A stretch of 64,000 nt of DNA, taken from NCBI GenBank assembly GCA_963667455.2, contig CAXXFR010000029.1, positions 248,001 to 312,000 on the forward strand. Reading direction: 5' to 3'. How positions within the stretch are numbered: position 1 is the first letter of the stretch; each line of letters begins with the position of its first letter. The notes under the pieces are model-generated. The model was not told the DNA's origin. It did not search any database and saw only the letters and a program-made list of their open reading frames with translations. Below are positions 17,876-26,414 of the stretch, one piece after another. The translations under genes and the position numbers were made by a program. Source of the stretch: Bin55 sp963667455. Lineage in GTDB: Bacteria; Pseudomonadota; Gammaproteobacteria; Pseudomonadales; Azotimanducaceae.

Positions 17876-17933
17876 TGGTTTTGTAATCGTGCTTGAAGCT
17901 CGAAAGGTCGAGAAATTCGAGTTTGTCGTTCCT

Positions 17934-19118
17934 TTATTCTTCGGCTGGCTTCGTAGAGAAGAAACCGGTAATGGCTTCGATCAATTGCTGAAACCAACCC
18001 ATCGTAGCGACATCGGCCTGAGCAAACAGCGCTTGGGATGCCACTTGTTCGTCGCCGAGCTTCACCTTCAACACCCCTACTTCGTCGCCAGACTTAATCG
18101 GAGCCTTCAGTCCTTCCTTGGGCTCCACTACCAGCTCAGCTGCTGTTTCCACTTTCGGCACCAGGACCGTAACGTCAGCTCGAAGCCGGGCTTCCACAGA
18201 CTTCTCGCTACCGCCTTTCAAATCGACCTCAAATGCCTTTTCTGGTCCAACAAGAGTCTTGTGTTCAAAATTTCGAAAACCGTAGTTGAACAGTTTCCGA
18301 GTTTCTCGAATGCGAACATCGTTGCTTTCGGCTCCCATGACCACGCTGATCAAGCGCATGCCTTCTCGTTGCGCTGATGCAACCAGGCAGTAGCCGGCTT
18401 TGACGGTATAACCGGTCTTGACACCATCCACTGTCGGGTCAAGCGAGAGCAATCGGTTTCGATTAGGCTGCCTGATGTCGTTGTACGTGAATTCCCGCTC
18501 CGAATACATCTTGTAGTGATCTGGATAGTCTTCAATCAAGGCTCGAGCAAGAAGCGCGTTGTCGTAAGCCGTAGAGAGATGCAGGTCCCCTGGTAAGCCG
18601 GTCGAGTTCATGAAGAACGTGTCATTCAGTTCGAGATGAGCACCGTACTCGTTCATGAGTTTTGCAAACTCTTCATCTGAACCTGAGATGTGCTCCGCAA
18701 GTGCGACGCTTGCGTCGTTGCCGGACTGCACGATGATTCCACGTAGCAAGTCCGAAACCGAGACGGTCGTTCCCTCTTGTATGAACATGCGGGATCCTTC
18801 GGTTCGCCACGCTGTCACACTGACGGCAACCATCTCATCCATCTCGAGTCGTCCAGCTGCGATTTCGGCAGCCGCTACATAGCTGGTCATGATCTTGGTA
18901 AGACTGGCGGGCTGGAGCTTCTCTCGGCTGTTGAATTCGGAGAGCACTCTCTTGGTTTTTGAATCCATCAAAACGTAGCTCTGAGCTTCTATCGTCGGTG
19001 GTTGAGGCATGATGAACTGCGCCTGCGCCGTTCCCATCAGAAACACCAGGCCGACTATCAGGAGGGATCGGACAGCATTCACACTTGCTCCCCAGGAAGA
19101 CTTGTCGATGACATTCAT
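17934..19118 (-). CDS. dacA: D-alanyl-D-alanine carboxypeptidase (PBP5/6 type)
   Basis: 394 residues. Signal peptide ending TAQA before FIMPQPP. Active-site triad: SLTK (Ser72-Lys75), SGN (132-134) and KTG (234-236). A beta-rich C-terminal domain and an amphipathic end (GWFQQLIEAITGFF) anchor it to the outer face of the inner membrane. It trims the terminal D-Ala from peptidoglycan pentapeptides. Its ATG overlaps the end of mltB by 4 bases, so the elongation operon mrdA-mrdB-mltB-dacA is translationally coupled. Confidence 0.97.
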   Translation of the reverse strand: MNVIDKSSWGASVNAVRSLLIVGLVFLMGTAQAQFIMPQPPTIEAQSYVLMDSKTKRVLSEFNSREKLQPASLTKIMTSYVAAAEIAAGRLEMDEMVAVSVTAWRTEGSRMFIQEGTTVSVSDLLRGIIVQSGNDASVALAEHISGSDEEFAKLMNEYGAHLELNDTFFMNSTGLPGDLHLSTAYDNALLARALIEDYPDHYKMYSEREFTYNDIRQPNRNRLLSLDPTVDGVKTGYTVKAGYCLVASAQREGMRLISVVMGAESNDVRIRETRKLFNYGFRNFEHKTLVGPEKAFEVDLKGGSEKSVEARLRADVTVLVPKVETAAELVVEPKEGLKAPIKSGDEVGVLKVKLGDEQVASQALFAQADVATMGWFQQLIEAITGFFSTKPAEE

Positions 19119-20173
19119 TTCATGCTCTCCTGAATATCGGTTGCCAATTCGTACACAACGCGAGCGTACAGCCGGCTGCGGTTGTAGCGAGTGATCACAT
19201 AGAAATTGTCGAAAGCCAAGATGTACTCCTCGCTAACGGGGGTTCCCTCATCGTTCAGCGAATACGCGAACAGCGAGGCGGTGTGGGTTTCCGGAGATTC
19301 GGAGCGAATGCCAAGCTCGCGCCACTCGGCGACCGTTGTCGTTGGAACAGCCAACGGCTGGTTTGCCAGCTCGATTAGGCCTTCGGCCTCCGAGTCGATC
19401 GTAACCAGCTCAAGGATGTCTCCGTCCGGTATCCAATTGTGTTCAGCGAAGTAACTCGCTACGCTGCCGATGGCATCAACCTTGTTCGTCCAAATGTCGC
19501 GCATCCCATCGCCGTCAAAGTCGATGGCAAAGTTGCGGTAGCTCGACGGGATAAATTGACCATACCCCATAGCTCCTGCATACGACCCCTTCAAGTCCTC
19601 AATGGATCTTTCGTTGCCGCTAGCAACGCCGTCCGACATTCGATGGCAGGAGTCTTCTTGGTCAAACGGCTTGATTCTTTCTTCGCATGCGAGAATCAGG
19701 AAGTGTCGCAGTTCCTCGCGAAAGAAATCCGCACGTCTCGGATAGTCGAATCCGAGTGTGGCAAGGGCATCGATCACTCGGTGATCGCCCAGATACCTGC
19801 CGTAGTACGTTTCGACTCCGATAATCGCGGAGATGATGTGAGGCGGAACCTGATAGGTCTCCTGTGCTCGCTTCAAGTCCTCTTCGTACTCTTCGATGAA
19901 CTCCACACCCGCTTCAATACGCTCGGGATGAATGAAAATCTCGCGATATTGATGCCATGAGATCGACTCAGCAGGCTTTTCCATCAATTCGATGATCTTG
20001 GGCATGTGCTGAGCGTCGGCCAACACCGATTCCAAAGCCTCGCGATCAAAATCAAGGTCCGCGACCAGACCATCGATCAGTTCGATCGCGGATTCGTTAT
20101 CGGAGTAGTCCGCCTGAATGCACCCTACTGTTACGCACAGCAACGCCAGTGCAAGCTTTCGGGGAAGTCTCAT
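19115..20173 (-). CDS. mltB: lytic murein transglycosylase B, lipoprotein
   Basis: 352 residues from ATG 20173, which overlaps the mrdB stop (ATGA). The frame is open to 20260 inside mrdB, but the lipoprotein signal (LALALLCVTVGC, Cys18) fixes the shorter start. MltB cleaves the glycan with 1,6-anhydro bond formation. The catalytic Glu is in IIGVETYYGRYLG (about 121); further family blocks are GSYAGAMGYGQFIPSSYRNFAIDFDGDGMRDIW (quoted in part: GAMGYGQFIPSSY) and the C-terminal AFDNFYVITRYNRS. Position between rodA and dacA is the conserved one. rlpA, often found next to it, is absent. Confidence 0.95.
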   Translation of the reverse strand: MRLPRKLALALLCVTVGCIQADYSDNESAIELIDGLVADLDFDREALESVLADAQHMPKIIELMEKPAESISWHQYREIFIHPERIEAGVEFIEEYEEDLKRAQETYQVPPHIISAIIGVETYYGRYLGDHRVIDALATLGFDYPRRADFFREELRHFLILACEERIKPFDQEDSCHRMSDGVASGNERSIEDLKGSYAGAMGYGQFIPSSYRNFAIDFDGDGMRDIWTNKVDAIGSVASYFAEHNWIPDGDILELVTIDSEAEGLIELANQPLAVPTTTVAEWRELGIRSESPETHTASLFAYSLNDEGTPVSEEYILAFDNFYVITRYNRSRLYARVVYELATDIQESMK

Positions 20174-21315
20174 TCCTTGTCCATCCATTGCTTCTGCGTA
20201 CTGAGCGCCATGATCACGCCAAAGGAGCCTAGGACGGTTATGGCCGAGGAACCGCCCCAACTAACCAGTGGCAACGGCACGCCAATGACCGGCAACAGCC
20301 CGAGGACCATTGCGAAATTGACTACAACGTAGAGGAAGAAGATGATCGCGATCCCTGCGCCAACAACCTGTCCGAATCCATTCGAAGAACGTATGCTGAG
20401 ATTCAGCGAACGTATGGAGATAAGTGAATAGCATAACAAGAGCAGTACGCAACATACAAAACCGAGCTCCTCACCGACTACGGCTAGTATGAAGTCGGTG
20501 TGCGCCTCCGGCAGGAAGTCGAGCTGGCTTTGCGTGCCTTCGAAGAGACCCTTGCCGGTCATTCCACCGGAGCCGATCGCCGTGCGAGACTGAATGATGT
20601 TCCACCCAGCACCTTGAGGATCCAAGTCTGGATTGAAGAGCGTGAGAATGCGGGTCCTGTGGTAGTCGTAAAAAACAAAGTTCCAGATGATCGGTGCCGC
20701 GATGACCACAAGCCCGAGTAAAGCGAAGACCCATCTCCACTTCAGCCCCACACAGAACAAAATCCCAAGAGTACCGAGGACGAGCACCATGGCCGTGCCG
20801 TAGTCGGGTTGCAGAAACACCAAGAAGATTGGCAATCCGGCTATGAAGCAAATAGCCAACAGATCGAGAGTCTTTAATTGGAAGCGCCGCAGGCACAAAT
20901 ACCACCCGATCATCAAGGGAATAGAGACCTTCAGCAACTCCGACGGTTGAAACCGGGGCAGACCCGGCAGGTCGAGCCAGCTCTGCGATCCTTTGGCCGA
21001 TTCGCCGATCACGAGCACAACTACCAGCAGTCCAATCACAGCTGTGTAGACCAACGGCGTAAGCCGAAAGTAGAACATCGGAGTCAGGGAGGCCGCGACG
21101 GCCATTGCTCCGAAGCCAATCAGGTACTTGACTAACAGTCCGGTGAGGGCAGAGTCGTCTTTACCCAATGAGCTATAGAGAACAACAAGCCCAAATGCGA
21201 CGACGACAACCAACAAGAACGTTAGCAGGGGATCTACTCTTATCTTTTCACGCGTGAAGTTCAGTGCGCGTTCGAAGACCCGTCCGGAACGTGGTATGTG
21301 CAGTGGTTCAGTCAC
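20170..21315 (-). CDS. mrdB: RodA SEDS peptidoglycan glycosyltransferase
   Basis: 381 residues with about ten membrane helices. SEDS-family polymerase that extends glycan strands with PBP2 during cell elongation. Recognisable blocks: LDLPGLPRFQPSELLKVS, the loop FLQPDYGTAMVLVLG holding the conserved catalytic Asp, GSGGMTGKGLFEGTQSQLDF, PEAHTDFILAVVGEELGF, and the final GVPLPLVSWGGSS. It overlaps mrdA by 8 bases at its start and mltB by 4 bases at its end, consistent with the RodA-PBP2 pair. Confidence 0.97.
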   Translation of the reverse strand: MTEPLHIPRSGRVFERALNFTREKIRVDPLLTFLLVVVVAFGLVVLYSSLGKDDSALTGLLVKYLIGFGAMAVAASLTPMFYFRLTPLVYTAVIGLLVVVLVIGESAKGSQSWLDLPGLPRFQPSELLKVSIPLMIGWYLCLRRFQLKTLDLLAICFIAGLPIFLVFLQPDYGTAMVLVLGTLGILFCVGLKWRWVFALLGLVVIAAPIIWNFVFYDYHRTRILTLFNPDLDPQGAGWNIIQSRTAIGSGGMTGKGLFEGTQSQLDFLPEAHTDFILAVVGEELGFVCCVLLLLCYSLISIRSLNLSIRSSNGFGQVVGAGIAIIFFLYVVVNFAMVLGLLPVIGVPLPLVSWGGSSAITVLGSFGVIMALSTQKQWMDKE

Positions 21316-23266
21316 GTGCCAATTCGACCCTCTGTCTCATATGTGCGTCCAGCACCGCCCGTGCAACTGGTCCAGCAACCTTTGAACCTCCACCTCCATT
21401 CTCGACGACAACGGAGACCGCGATGGTGGGATTCTGAACTGGTGTAAACGCAATGAACAAGGCATGTTTGCGTTGATACTCATCAAGCAAAGTCTCGTCG
21501 TATTCCTCACCTTGAGGTATTTCGACGACCTGAGCGGTGCCAGATTTGCCGGCCATCTCATACGGGATGTCCATGCCAATTTCAGCCCACGCTATTCCGT
21601 TCTGCAAATAACCCTGATGCCCTCGATGAACGACAGCTCGCAGGGCGTCGATCATTAATTCCCAGTCTTCTTCGGTGGGTCCCTGGACTCGTTCAGGCGT
21701 GTCGCCAATTGATTCGTCCATCTCGATGGGGACAGCACTCGACATCAACAAGCGTGGACGAACCCACTTGCCGCGGTTTGCAAACAAGGTTGCGACAGTG
21801 GCGAGCTGTAGTGGCGTTGCAACCATGTCTCCCTGTCCAATGAACAAATTAATGTTGTCGCCCGGATACCATCGCTCGTTTCTGGTCTGTCGTTTCCATT
21901 CACTAGTGGGTACAAGACCGGGATCAGGATCGGTGACATCGATGGCGGTGTTCTGCCCGTAGCCGAACTGCGAAGCAAACTCCGCAAGCTCGTCCACCTC
22001 GATCTTGGTGCTCATGTCGTAGAAGTAGATGTTCGATGATCGATAAATGGCTCTATAGAGATCGACCTGCTGTTGTCCGCCGGTGCGTGGGTTCCAGTTC
22101 CAATCGCGGTAGACACGAGACGAGTTCGGCAAGCGAAACTCACCTCGTGGATCGTCGATCTCATATTCCCAATCGGTTACTCCGAGGCTCAGAGCGGCTA
22201 GCCCGATGACCGGCTTGAACGTCGATCCCGGTGAATACGTTCCCTGTGTCGCTCGATTGAACAAAGGAGTGTCCCGTCGATTGCTCAGGCTTGCAAATGC
22301 CTCGTCGGACATGCCCATAACAAAGTCGTTGGGGTTGTAGGTTGGCTTGCTGACAAGTGCCAAAATCCCTCCAGTCTCCGGATCGATCGCCACCACAGCA
22401 CCACGCCGGTCCCCAAGAGCTTCATCGGCAACCCGTTGTAATTGCGAATCAATGTGCAAGGTCATCGTTACACCACGTTGAGGAGGCTCTCGGTCGAGTT
22501 CCTTCATAACCCTTCCGTGCACATTCACTTCAACGGTGCGGTTGCCGACCTGACCGTGCAGCACATCTTCATAAAACTTCTCAATGCCGCGACGCCCCAC
22601 GTACTTCGTTGCGCCGTAGCGATCTTCGTCCAGTCGACGAAGATCTTCGATGGTTATCTGTCGAACGGAACCAACAACATGCGACATCAAGTGACCCATT
22701 GGGTAATCGCGCAAGGTCTCAGTGGTCACGAGTATGTCTGGATATTGGTAGCGGTTCACCGCAAAAATCGCCAATTCATCGTCGCTCAGGTGCCGTTTGA
22801 GAATCACCGAGTCACCTGGTCGGACTACGCGATCGAGTCGAAGCCGGAATTCCGTTTCCTCTGCCGAAGAAAACTCGATGATCTCTCGCAAACGCTCAAG
22901 CAATGCATCGACATCGTCCACGTCTTCGCCAATTACGGACAACGATTGAATCTGGCGATTGAGCGCTAGTACCTCTCCGTTACGATCAAAGATCAACCCT
23001 CTCGCAGGTTCGAGAGGTTGGGTAACCGATCGATTTTCTCGTGATCTATTCTCGTAACGTTCGTGGTCGAGGATCTGAAGTTGAAACAGACGTAGCCCTA
23101 ATCCGAATACCAGCAAGACTCCAACTGCAACAATCAGCATCGACCGATTTTGGAGAGTTTCTACCAACTCCTTGGGTAGGAATAGGAGGGAGCGGTCAAC
23201 TTTCACGGCGGTGGTACGGGTGTCCGTTGACGATGGATCGAGCGCGGTAGAGCTGTTCGCACACAA
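21308..23266 (-). CDS. mrdA: penicillin-binding protein 2 (elongation transpeptidase)
   Basis: 652 residues. One N-terminal membrane helix (about 42-63), a pedestal domain from YENRSRENR onward, then the transpeptidase: SPGSTFKPV with catalytic Ser348 and Lys351, SSN at about 410-412, and KSGTAQV near the C-terminus. It cross-links peptidoglycan during lateral growth, working with RodA. Overlaps rlmH by about 70 bases if the annotated start is right, which is long. A later start is possible since the first 30 residues look variable. Conserved order rlmH-mrdA-mrdB. Confidence 0.97.
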   Translation of the reverse strand: MCANSSTALDPSSTDTRTTAVKVDRSLLFLPKELVETLQNRSMLIVAVGVLLVFGLGLRLFQLQILDHERYENRSRENRSVTQPLEPARGLIFDRNGEVLALNRQIQSLSVIGEDVDDVDALLERLREIIEFSSAEETEFRLRLDRVVRPGDSVILKRHLSDDELAIFAVNRYQYPDILVTTETLRDYPMGHLMSHVVGSVRQITIEDLRRLDEDRYGATKYVGRRGIEKFYEDVLHGQVGNRTVEVNVHGRVMKELDREPPQRGVTMTLHIDSQLQRVADEALGDRRGAVVAIDPETGGILALVSKPTYNPNDFVMGMSDEAFASLSNRRDTPLFNRATQGTYSPGSTFKPVIGLAALSLGVTDWEYEIDDPRGEFRLPNSSRVYRDWNWNPRTGGQQQVDLYRAIYRSSNIYFYDMSTKIEVDELAEFASQFGYGQNTAIDVTDPDPGLVPTSEWKRQTRNERWYPGDNINLFIGQGDMVATPLQLATVATLFANRGKWVRPRLLMSSAVPIEMDESIGDTPERVQGPTEEDWELMIDALRAVVHRGHQGYLQNGIAWAEIGMDIPYEMAGKSGTAQVVEIPQGEEYDETLLDEYQRKHALFIAFTPVQNPTIAVSVVVENGGGGSKVAGPVARAVLDAHMRQRVELARD

Positions 23267-23627
23267 TCAAGCGTGCAATGGAGTAGGGAAAGGTAAGCGA
23301 AGAAAGCGACCACATGAGGTCGGCGTTGCTACGCTGATTGTCGGTGAAGCCATCAGAATCGCCGATGAGGAAGCACACATTCGATCCGTCCATCTGCCAG
23401 TCTCGAAGACGGGTAGCCAAGTCTTCCGTGGAGAACTGACGGCCTCGTGAATCAAGCATGACCGTCGTGCTGCGTTCGGTGGTGCGCAACATCCGTTCAA
23501 ATTTCGAACGTTGCGGGTTGTCGCGAATCCTCTCGACGGATAGTTCGGGCATTCTCTTGGCGTACTCGTCGACAGCTTCCTCGAGCCATGATGGTCCTCG
23601 GCCGAAATGTAGGACTCGAAGCTTCAC
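23196..23627 (-). CDS. rlmH: 23S rRNA pseudouridine-1915 N3-methyltransferase
   Basis: 143 residues from a GTG at 23627 that overlaps the rsfS stop (GTGA). Frame is open to 23660 but the family start (VKLRVLHFGRGP) fixes the GTG. SPOUT-class methyltransferase: the SAM-binding knot shows CFLIGDSDGF and WSLSSLTFPYSIARL, and the C-terminus NGHPYHR is diagnostic. It methylates pseudouridine 1915 in helix 69 of 23S rRNA. Neighbours rsfS upstream and mrdA downstream are the conserved pair. Confidence 0.95.
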   Translation of the reverse strand: MKLRVLHFGRGPSWLEEAVDEYAKRMPELSVERIRDNPQRSKFERMLRTTERSTTVMLDSRGRQFSTEDLATRLRDWQMDGSNVCFLIGDSDGFTDNQRSNADLMWSLSSLTFPYSIARLIVCEQLYRARSIVNGHPYHRRES

Positions 23628-23968
23628 ATGACTCGTTCCGAATAGTGGACGGGATCCCACAGACGTTCAAGTTGATAGAAGTCTCGGGATTTCTGCTGCA
23701 TCACATGCAGGATCGCATCGCCGAAGTCTACGAGAATCCACTCGGCCTTGGTCTTGCCTTCGACTCCCAAGATAGGCAAATCGTTCCGTTTTGCTTCAAG
23801 CAGTAGGAAGTCGACTATTGACGCGACATGGCGACTGGACGTGCCGCTAGCCACCAGCATGTAATCCGTCAACTCAGTAAGACTCCGGACATCCATGACC
23901 TTGACGTCGAGTGCTTTTCTATCCTCAAGCAACTCAACGAGGAATTCTCTAAGTACTTCCGGAGTCAG
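23624..23968 (-). CDS. rsfS: ribosomal silencing factor RsfS, probable CTG start
   Basis: Binds L14 and blocks 30S-50S joining under starvation. Family signature: LTDYMLVASGTSSRHVASI, then LPILGVEGKTKAEWILVDFGDAILHVM. The first conventional start is a TTG at 23932, which would remove most of the N-terminal helix. In-frame codons further up encode LTPEVLREFLVELLEDRKALDV, an excellent match to the usual RsfS N-terminus, and end at a CTG (23966-23968) directly after the nadD stop (TAGCTG). AAAGGA lies 6 bases before that CTG, a good ribosome binding site. A CTG start gives 114 residues; E. coli RsfS has 105. Confidence 0.93.
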   Translation of the reverse strand: MTPEVLREFLVELLEDRKALDVKVMDVRSLTELTDYMLVASGTSSRHVASIVDFLLLEAKRNDLPILGVEGKTKAEWILVDFGDAILHVMQQKSRDFYQLERLWDPVHYSERVM

Positions 23969-24583
23969 CTAGGGTCCTTTCGCTTGGTACAGACTGTGTT
24001 CAATTATATGGTCGAACACCGACGAAGGAAGCAAGTGCGAGACCTTCTGGCCCTCCCGAATTCGTTGGCGAATGTCGGTTGCGGAGACATCGGGCATTTC
24101 GGTCTCAGCTACATACAGCAAACCCGTTTCTCGCAAGCTGTCTTCCGCGTTCCTTGCCAAGCTAAATCCGTGAGGAGACTCGGGAACAGGCTCGTTGGGT
24201 CTGCGAAGAACAAACAAGGAAGCAAAATTCGCGATTTGGTCTGCTTGGTGCCAGCTCGGTAGTGTTTGAAGCGAATCCGAGCCGATAACCCAAACGATGG
24301 GCTCACCACAGAGTTCAGCCAAGTCTTGGAGTGTCTGAATGGTTCTCGTCGGGCCTTCTTGATGCTCTTCGAATCGCGATGGTTGTAGAAGTAGATCCGA
24401 CTTACAAGCTAGGCACAACATTTGCCAACGCTCGTCAAAGCTGGCAACCGGCGGAGGCCTCAACTGTGGTTTCGGAGCTAGCATCATGGTGACTGAGGCT
24501 CCTCCCAGTGATTCCGATGCGTGAACAGCAACCTGCAAGTGGCCCACATGCACGGGATCGAAAGATCCTCCGAAGACTACCAA
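23969..24583 (-). CDS. nadD: nicotinate-nucleotide adenylyltransferase
   Basis: 204 residues from a TTG at 24583, preceded by AGGCGAGG 6 bases upstream. Converts nicotinate mononucleotide and ATP to nicotinate adenine dinucleotide in NAD synthesis. Nucleotidyltransferase motifs: GGSFDPVHVGH at the N-terminus and the C-terminal SATDIR (ISSTxIR class). WVIGSDSL and LFVLRRPN are further family blocks. Its stop codon is immediately followed by the proposed CTG start of rsfS, the normal nadD-rsfS neighbourhood. Confidence 0.95.
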   Translation of the reverse strand: MVVFGGSFDPVHVGHLQVAVHASESLGGASVTMMLAPKPQLRPPPVASFDERWQMLCLACKSDLLLQPSRFEEHQEGPTRTIQTLQDLAELCGEPIVWVIGSDSLQTLPSWHQADQIANFASLFVLRRPNEPVPESPHGFSLARNAEDSLRETGLLYVAETEMPDVSATDIRQRIREGQKVSHLLPSSVFDHIIEHSLYQAKGP

Positions 24584-24635
24584 GACCAGCCTCGCCTATT
24601 GAGTCAGCACTTCATCTGGAAGATTGCCGCGAAAC

Positions 24636-25241
24636 TCAATCTTCGGTGACGTCTTTTAGCAACAATTGAATCAAGTCGAAACGCTGATGGGCATTGTCCA
24701 GCTCCAACATCCTTTGGCGTGTAGTCAACGTCATGGGGAGACGCTCCGCCAGTCTCATGCTTACCCAGGAGGCATCAGAGAAGTCGTCATCGCTCTCCTT
24801 TTCCGGAGTCGCCATCGATCGTCTGACCTGCTCGTAAGTCTGCACCAGATGTTCGTCAGACGGTCGAATAGGAAGGGTCGGCTCGTCTATCAAGAGCTGA
24901 ACATGTGCCATGCGCAGGTGATCTTCCAGTTCCCAAGTGTTGGCAATTCGGAACTTTGTGCCTCCGACCACAAGTACGCGATATCGTCCATCACTTTGTC
25001 GTTCGTGTTCTTGTATGGATGCCAAAGTACCCACATTGTGGATCTCGGGAGCACTCTGTACGTCTTCGTTGTGAACCTCGTGACCCTCTCGGATGAGCAC
25101 GACACCGAACCCTGTATCAGTGTCGATCGCATGCTCGATCATTCGGACGTAGCGTGGTTCAAAAATGTTCAACGGCAAGGTCCCACCTTGGAACAGCACG
25201 ACGTTGAGCGGAAATAGCGGCAATTCAAGTGAGGGAGTCAT
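24636..25241 (-). CDS. stand-alone LON N-terminal domain protein
   Basis: 201 residues from ATG 25241 (MTPSLELPLFPLNVVLFQGG); the upstream extension to 25304 is not family-like. It matches the LON substrate-binding domain: LPLFPLNVVLFQGGTLPLNIFEPRY at the start (first part quoted), VVLIREG, VGTLASIQE, and a helical C-terminal half. There is no ATPase or protease domain, so it is not Lon itself. Such proteins are common in proteobacteria and may act as adaptors or chaperones; function unproven. It lies between uppP and nadD on the same strand. Confidence 0.9.
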   Translation of the reverse strand: MTPSLELPLFPLNVVLFQGGTLPLNIFEPRYVRMIEHAIDTDTGFGVVLIREGHEVHNEDVQSAPEIHNVGTLASIQEHERQSDGRYRVLVVGGTKFRIANTWELEDHLRMAHVQLLIDEPTLPIRPSDEHLVQTYEQVRRSMATPEKESDDDFSDASWVSMRLAERLPMTLTTRQRMLELDNAHQRFDLIQLLLKDVTED

Positions 25242-25320
25242 GAGGGGTGAATGGTTCCTAGGTTCATAGATTTTGCATGGACGGTGTTTTGAAGGACGCG
25301 CCAACAGTGCAAAGCGACAG

Positions 25321-26157
25321 CTATGCAGCCAGCGACCCGTGGATTGTCGCCAAATACCAGATCACAAGCACTACTGAGCCGAGCATCAATCTATAGATTA
25401 CAAACAAGGACATTCCGATCCGTTCGACGATCCTTAGGAAGACATCGATACACAAGTAAGCACAGACGAAAGACACGAAGATACCGACTCCTAGTGTCGC
25501 CCAATCGGTGTTCGCACCTTCATGAAACACATCGACTCCAGAGAGCACTGTGGCTCCCAAGATTGTTGGAATGGCAAGCAAGAACGAGAATCTTGCTGCG
25601 CCCACTCTGGTGTAGCCCAATGCGAGAGCACACGTGATTGTGATTCCAGATCGAGAGGTTCCGGGAATGAGCGCGATAGCCTGTGCTACGCCAATATAGA
25701 GAGCGTGAAGCATCGGCATGTTGCTCTCGTCTTTCTGGCGTATTCCCCAACGATCGGCGAGCAACAAGGCAACGCCGAAGACAATCGTGGCTACTCCGAC
25801 CACCAACCAAGAGCGAGCGAACGACTCAACCCAACCCTTGAGTATGAGTCCTGCCACAACAACAGGGATAGTCGCAATCGCTAGATTGGCGACCATCATG
25901 GCTTCCTCGTTTCTCTTTCGCTCGGCTATGCATTGGAGGGTTCCGCGCAAAAGATCCAGGAGGTTCCGACGAAAATAGATAAGAACTGCAAGCAGCGTAC
26001 CGAAGTGGATGGCTACATCGAACGTAAGCCCTTGATCAGACCATCCGAAGAACTGTGTAGTTAAGACCAGATGACCTGAGCTTGAAACTGGCAGGAACTC
26101 GGTGACTCCCTGAACAATTGCAAGTACGACTGCTTGCGAAATGGAGACTGATTCCAT
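25321..26157 (-). CDS. uppP: undecaprenyl-diphosphatase (BacA/UppP)
   Basis: 278 residues with about eight membrane helices. Removes a phosphate from undecaprenyl diphosphate to recycle the lipid carrier for peptidoglycan synthesis; overproduction gives bacitracin resistance in other species. Signature 1 is VLAIVQGVTEFLPVSSSGHL with the catalytic Glu; signature 2 is IALIPGTSRSGITITCAL with the key Arg. It is placed upstream of the LON-domain, nadD and peptidoglycan genes on the same strand, so may open a long envelope-biogenesis unit. Confidence 0.96.
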   Translation of the reverse strand: MESVSISQAVVLAIVQGVTEFLPVSSSGHLVLTTQFFGWSDQGLTFDVAIHFGTLLAVLIYFRRNLLDLLRGTLQCIAERKRNEEAMMVANLAIATIPVVVAGLILKGWVESFARSWLVVGVATIVFGVALLLADRWGIRQKDESNMPMLHALYIGVAQAIALIPGTSRSGITITCALALGYTRVGAARFSFLLAIPTILGATVLSGVDVFHEGANTDWATLGVGIFVSFVCAYLCIDVFLRIVERIGMSLFVIYRLMLGSVVLVIWYLATIHGSLAA

Positions 26158-26414
26158 GCCTGAGATGTCCGATTAGATATGCCACCTTACAATACTGCCA
26201 TACTGAGCTAGGCTACGACAACAGCAGAACTGCAATCATCTTGTTCTCAATGTAGTTACCTGCGGCGCACTGTGTATTTGCCGGTTCTCTCCAAAATTTC
26301 TATTGCAGTTCACGATTCTAACACAAGATGTTCAAAGTACACACAAAATCAATAGTAAGTTCCAAATTGAAGATACTCTCTCAAGTTACTAATCAACATA
26401 TCTCAACACATCAG

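Noticed and set aside
24636..25241. Lon protease
   Set aside because: Only the N-terminal LON domain is present; there are no ATPase or protease motifs.
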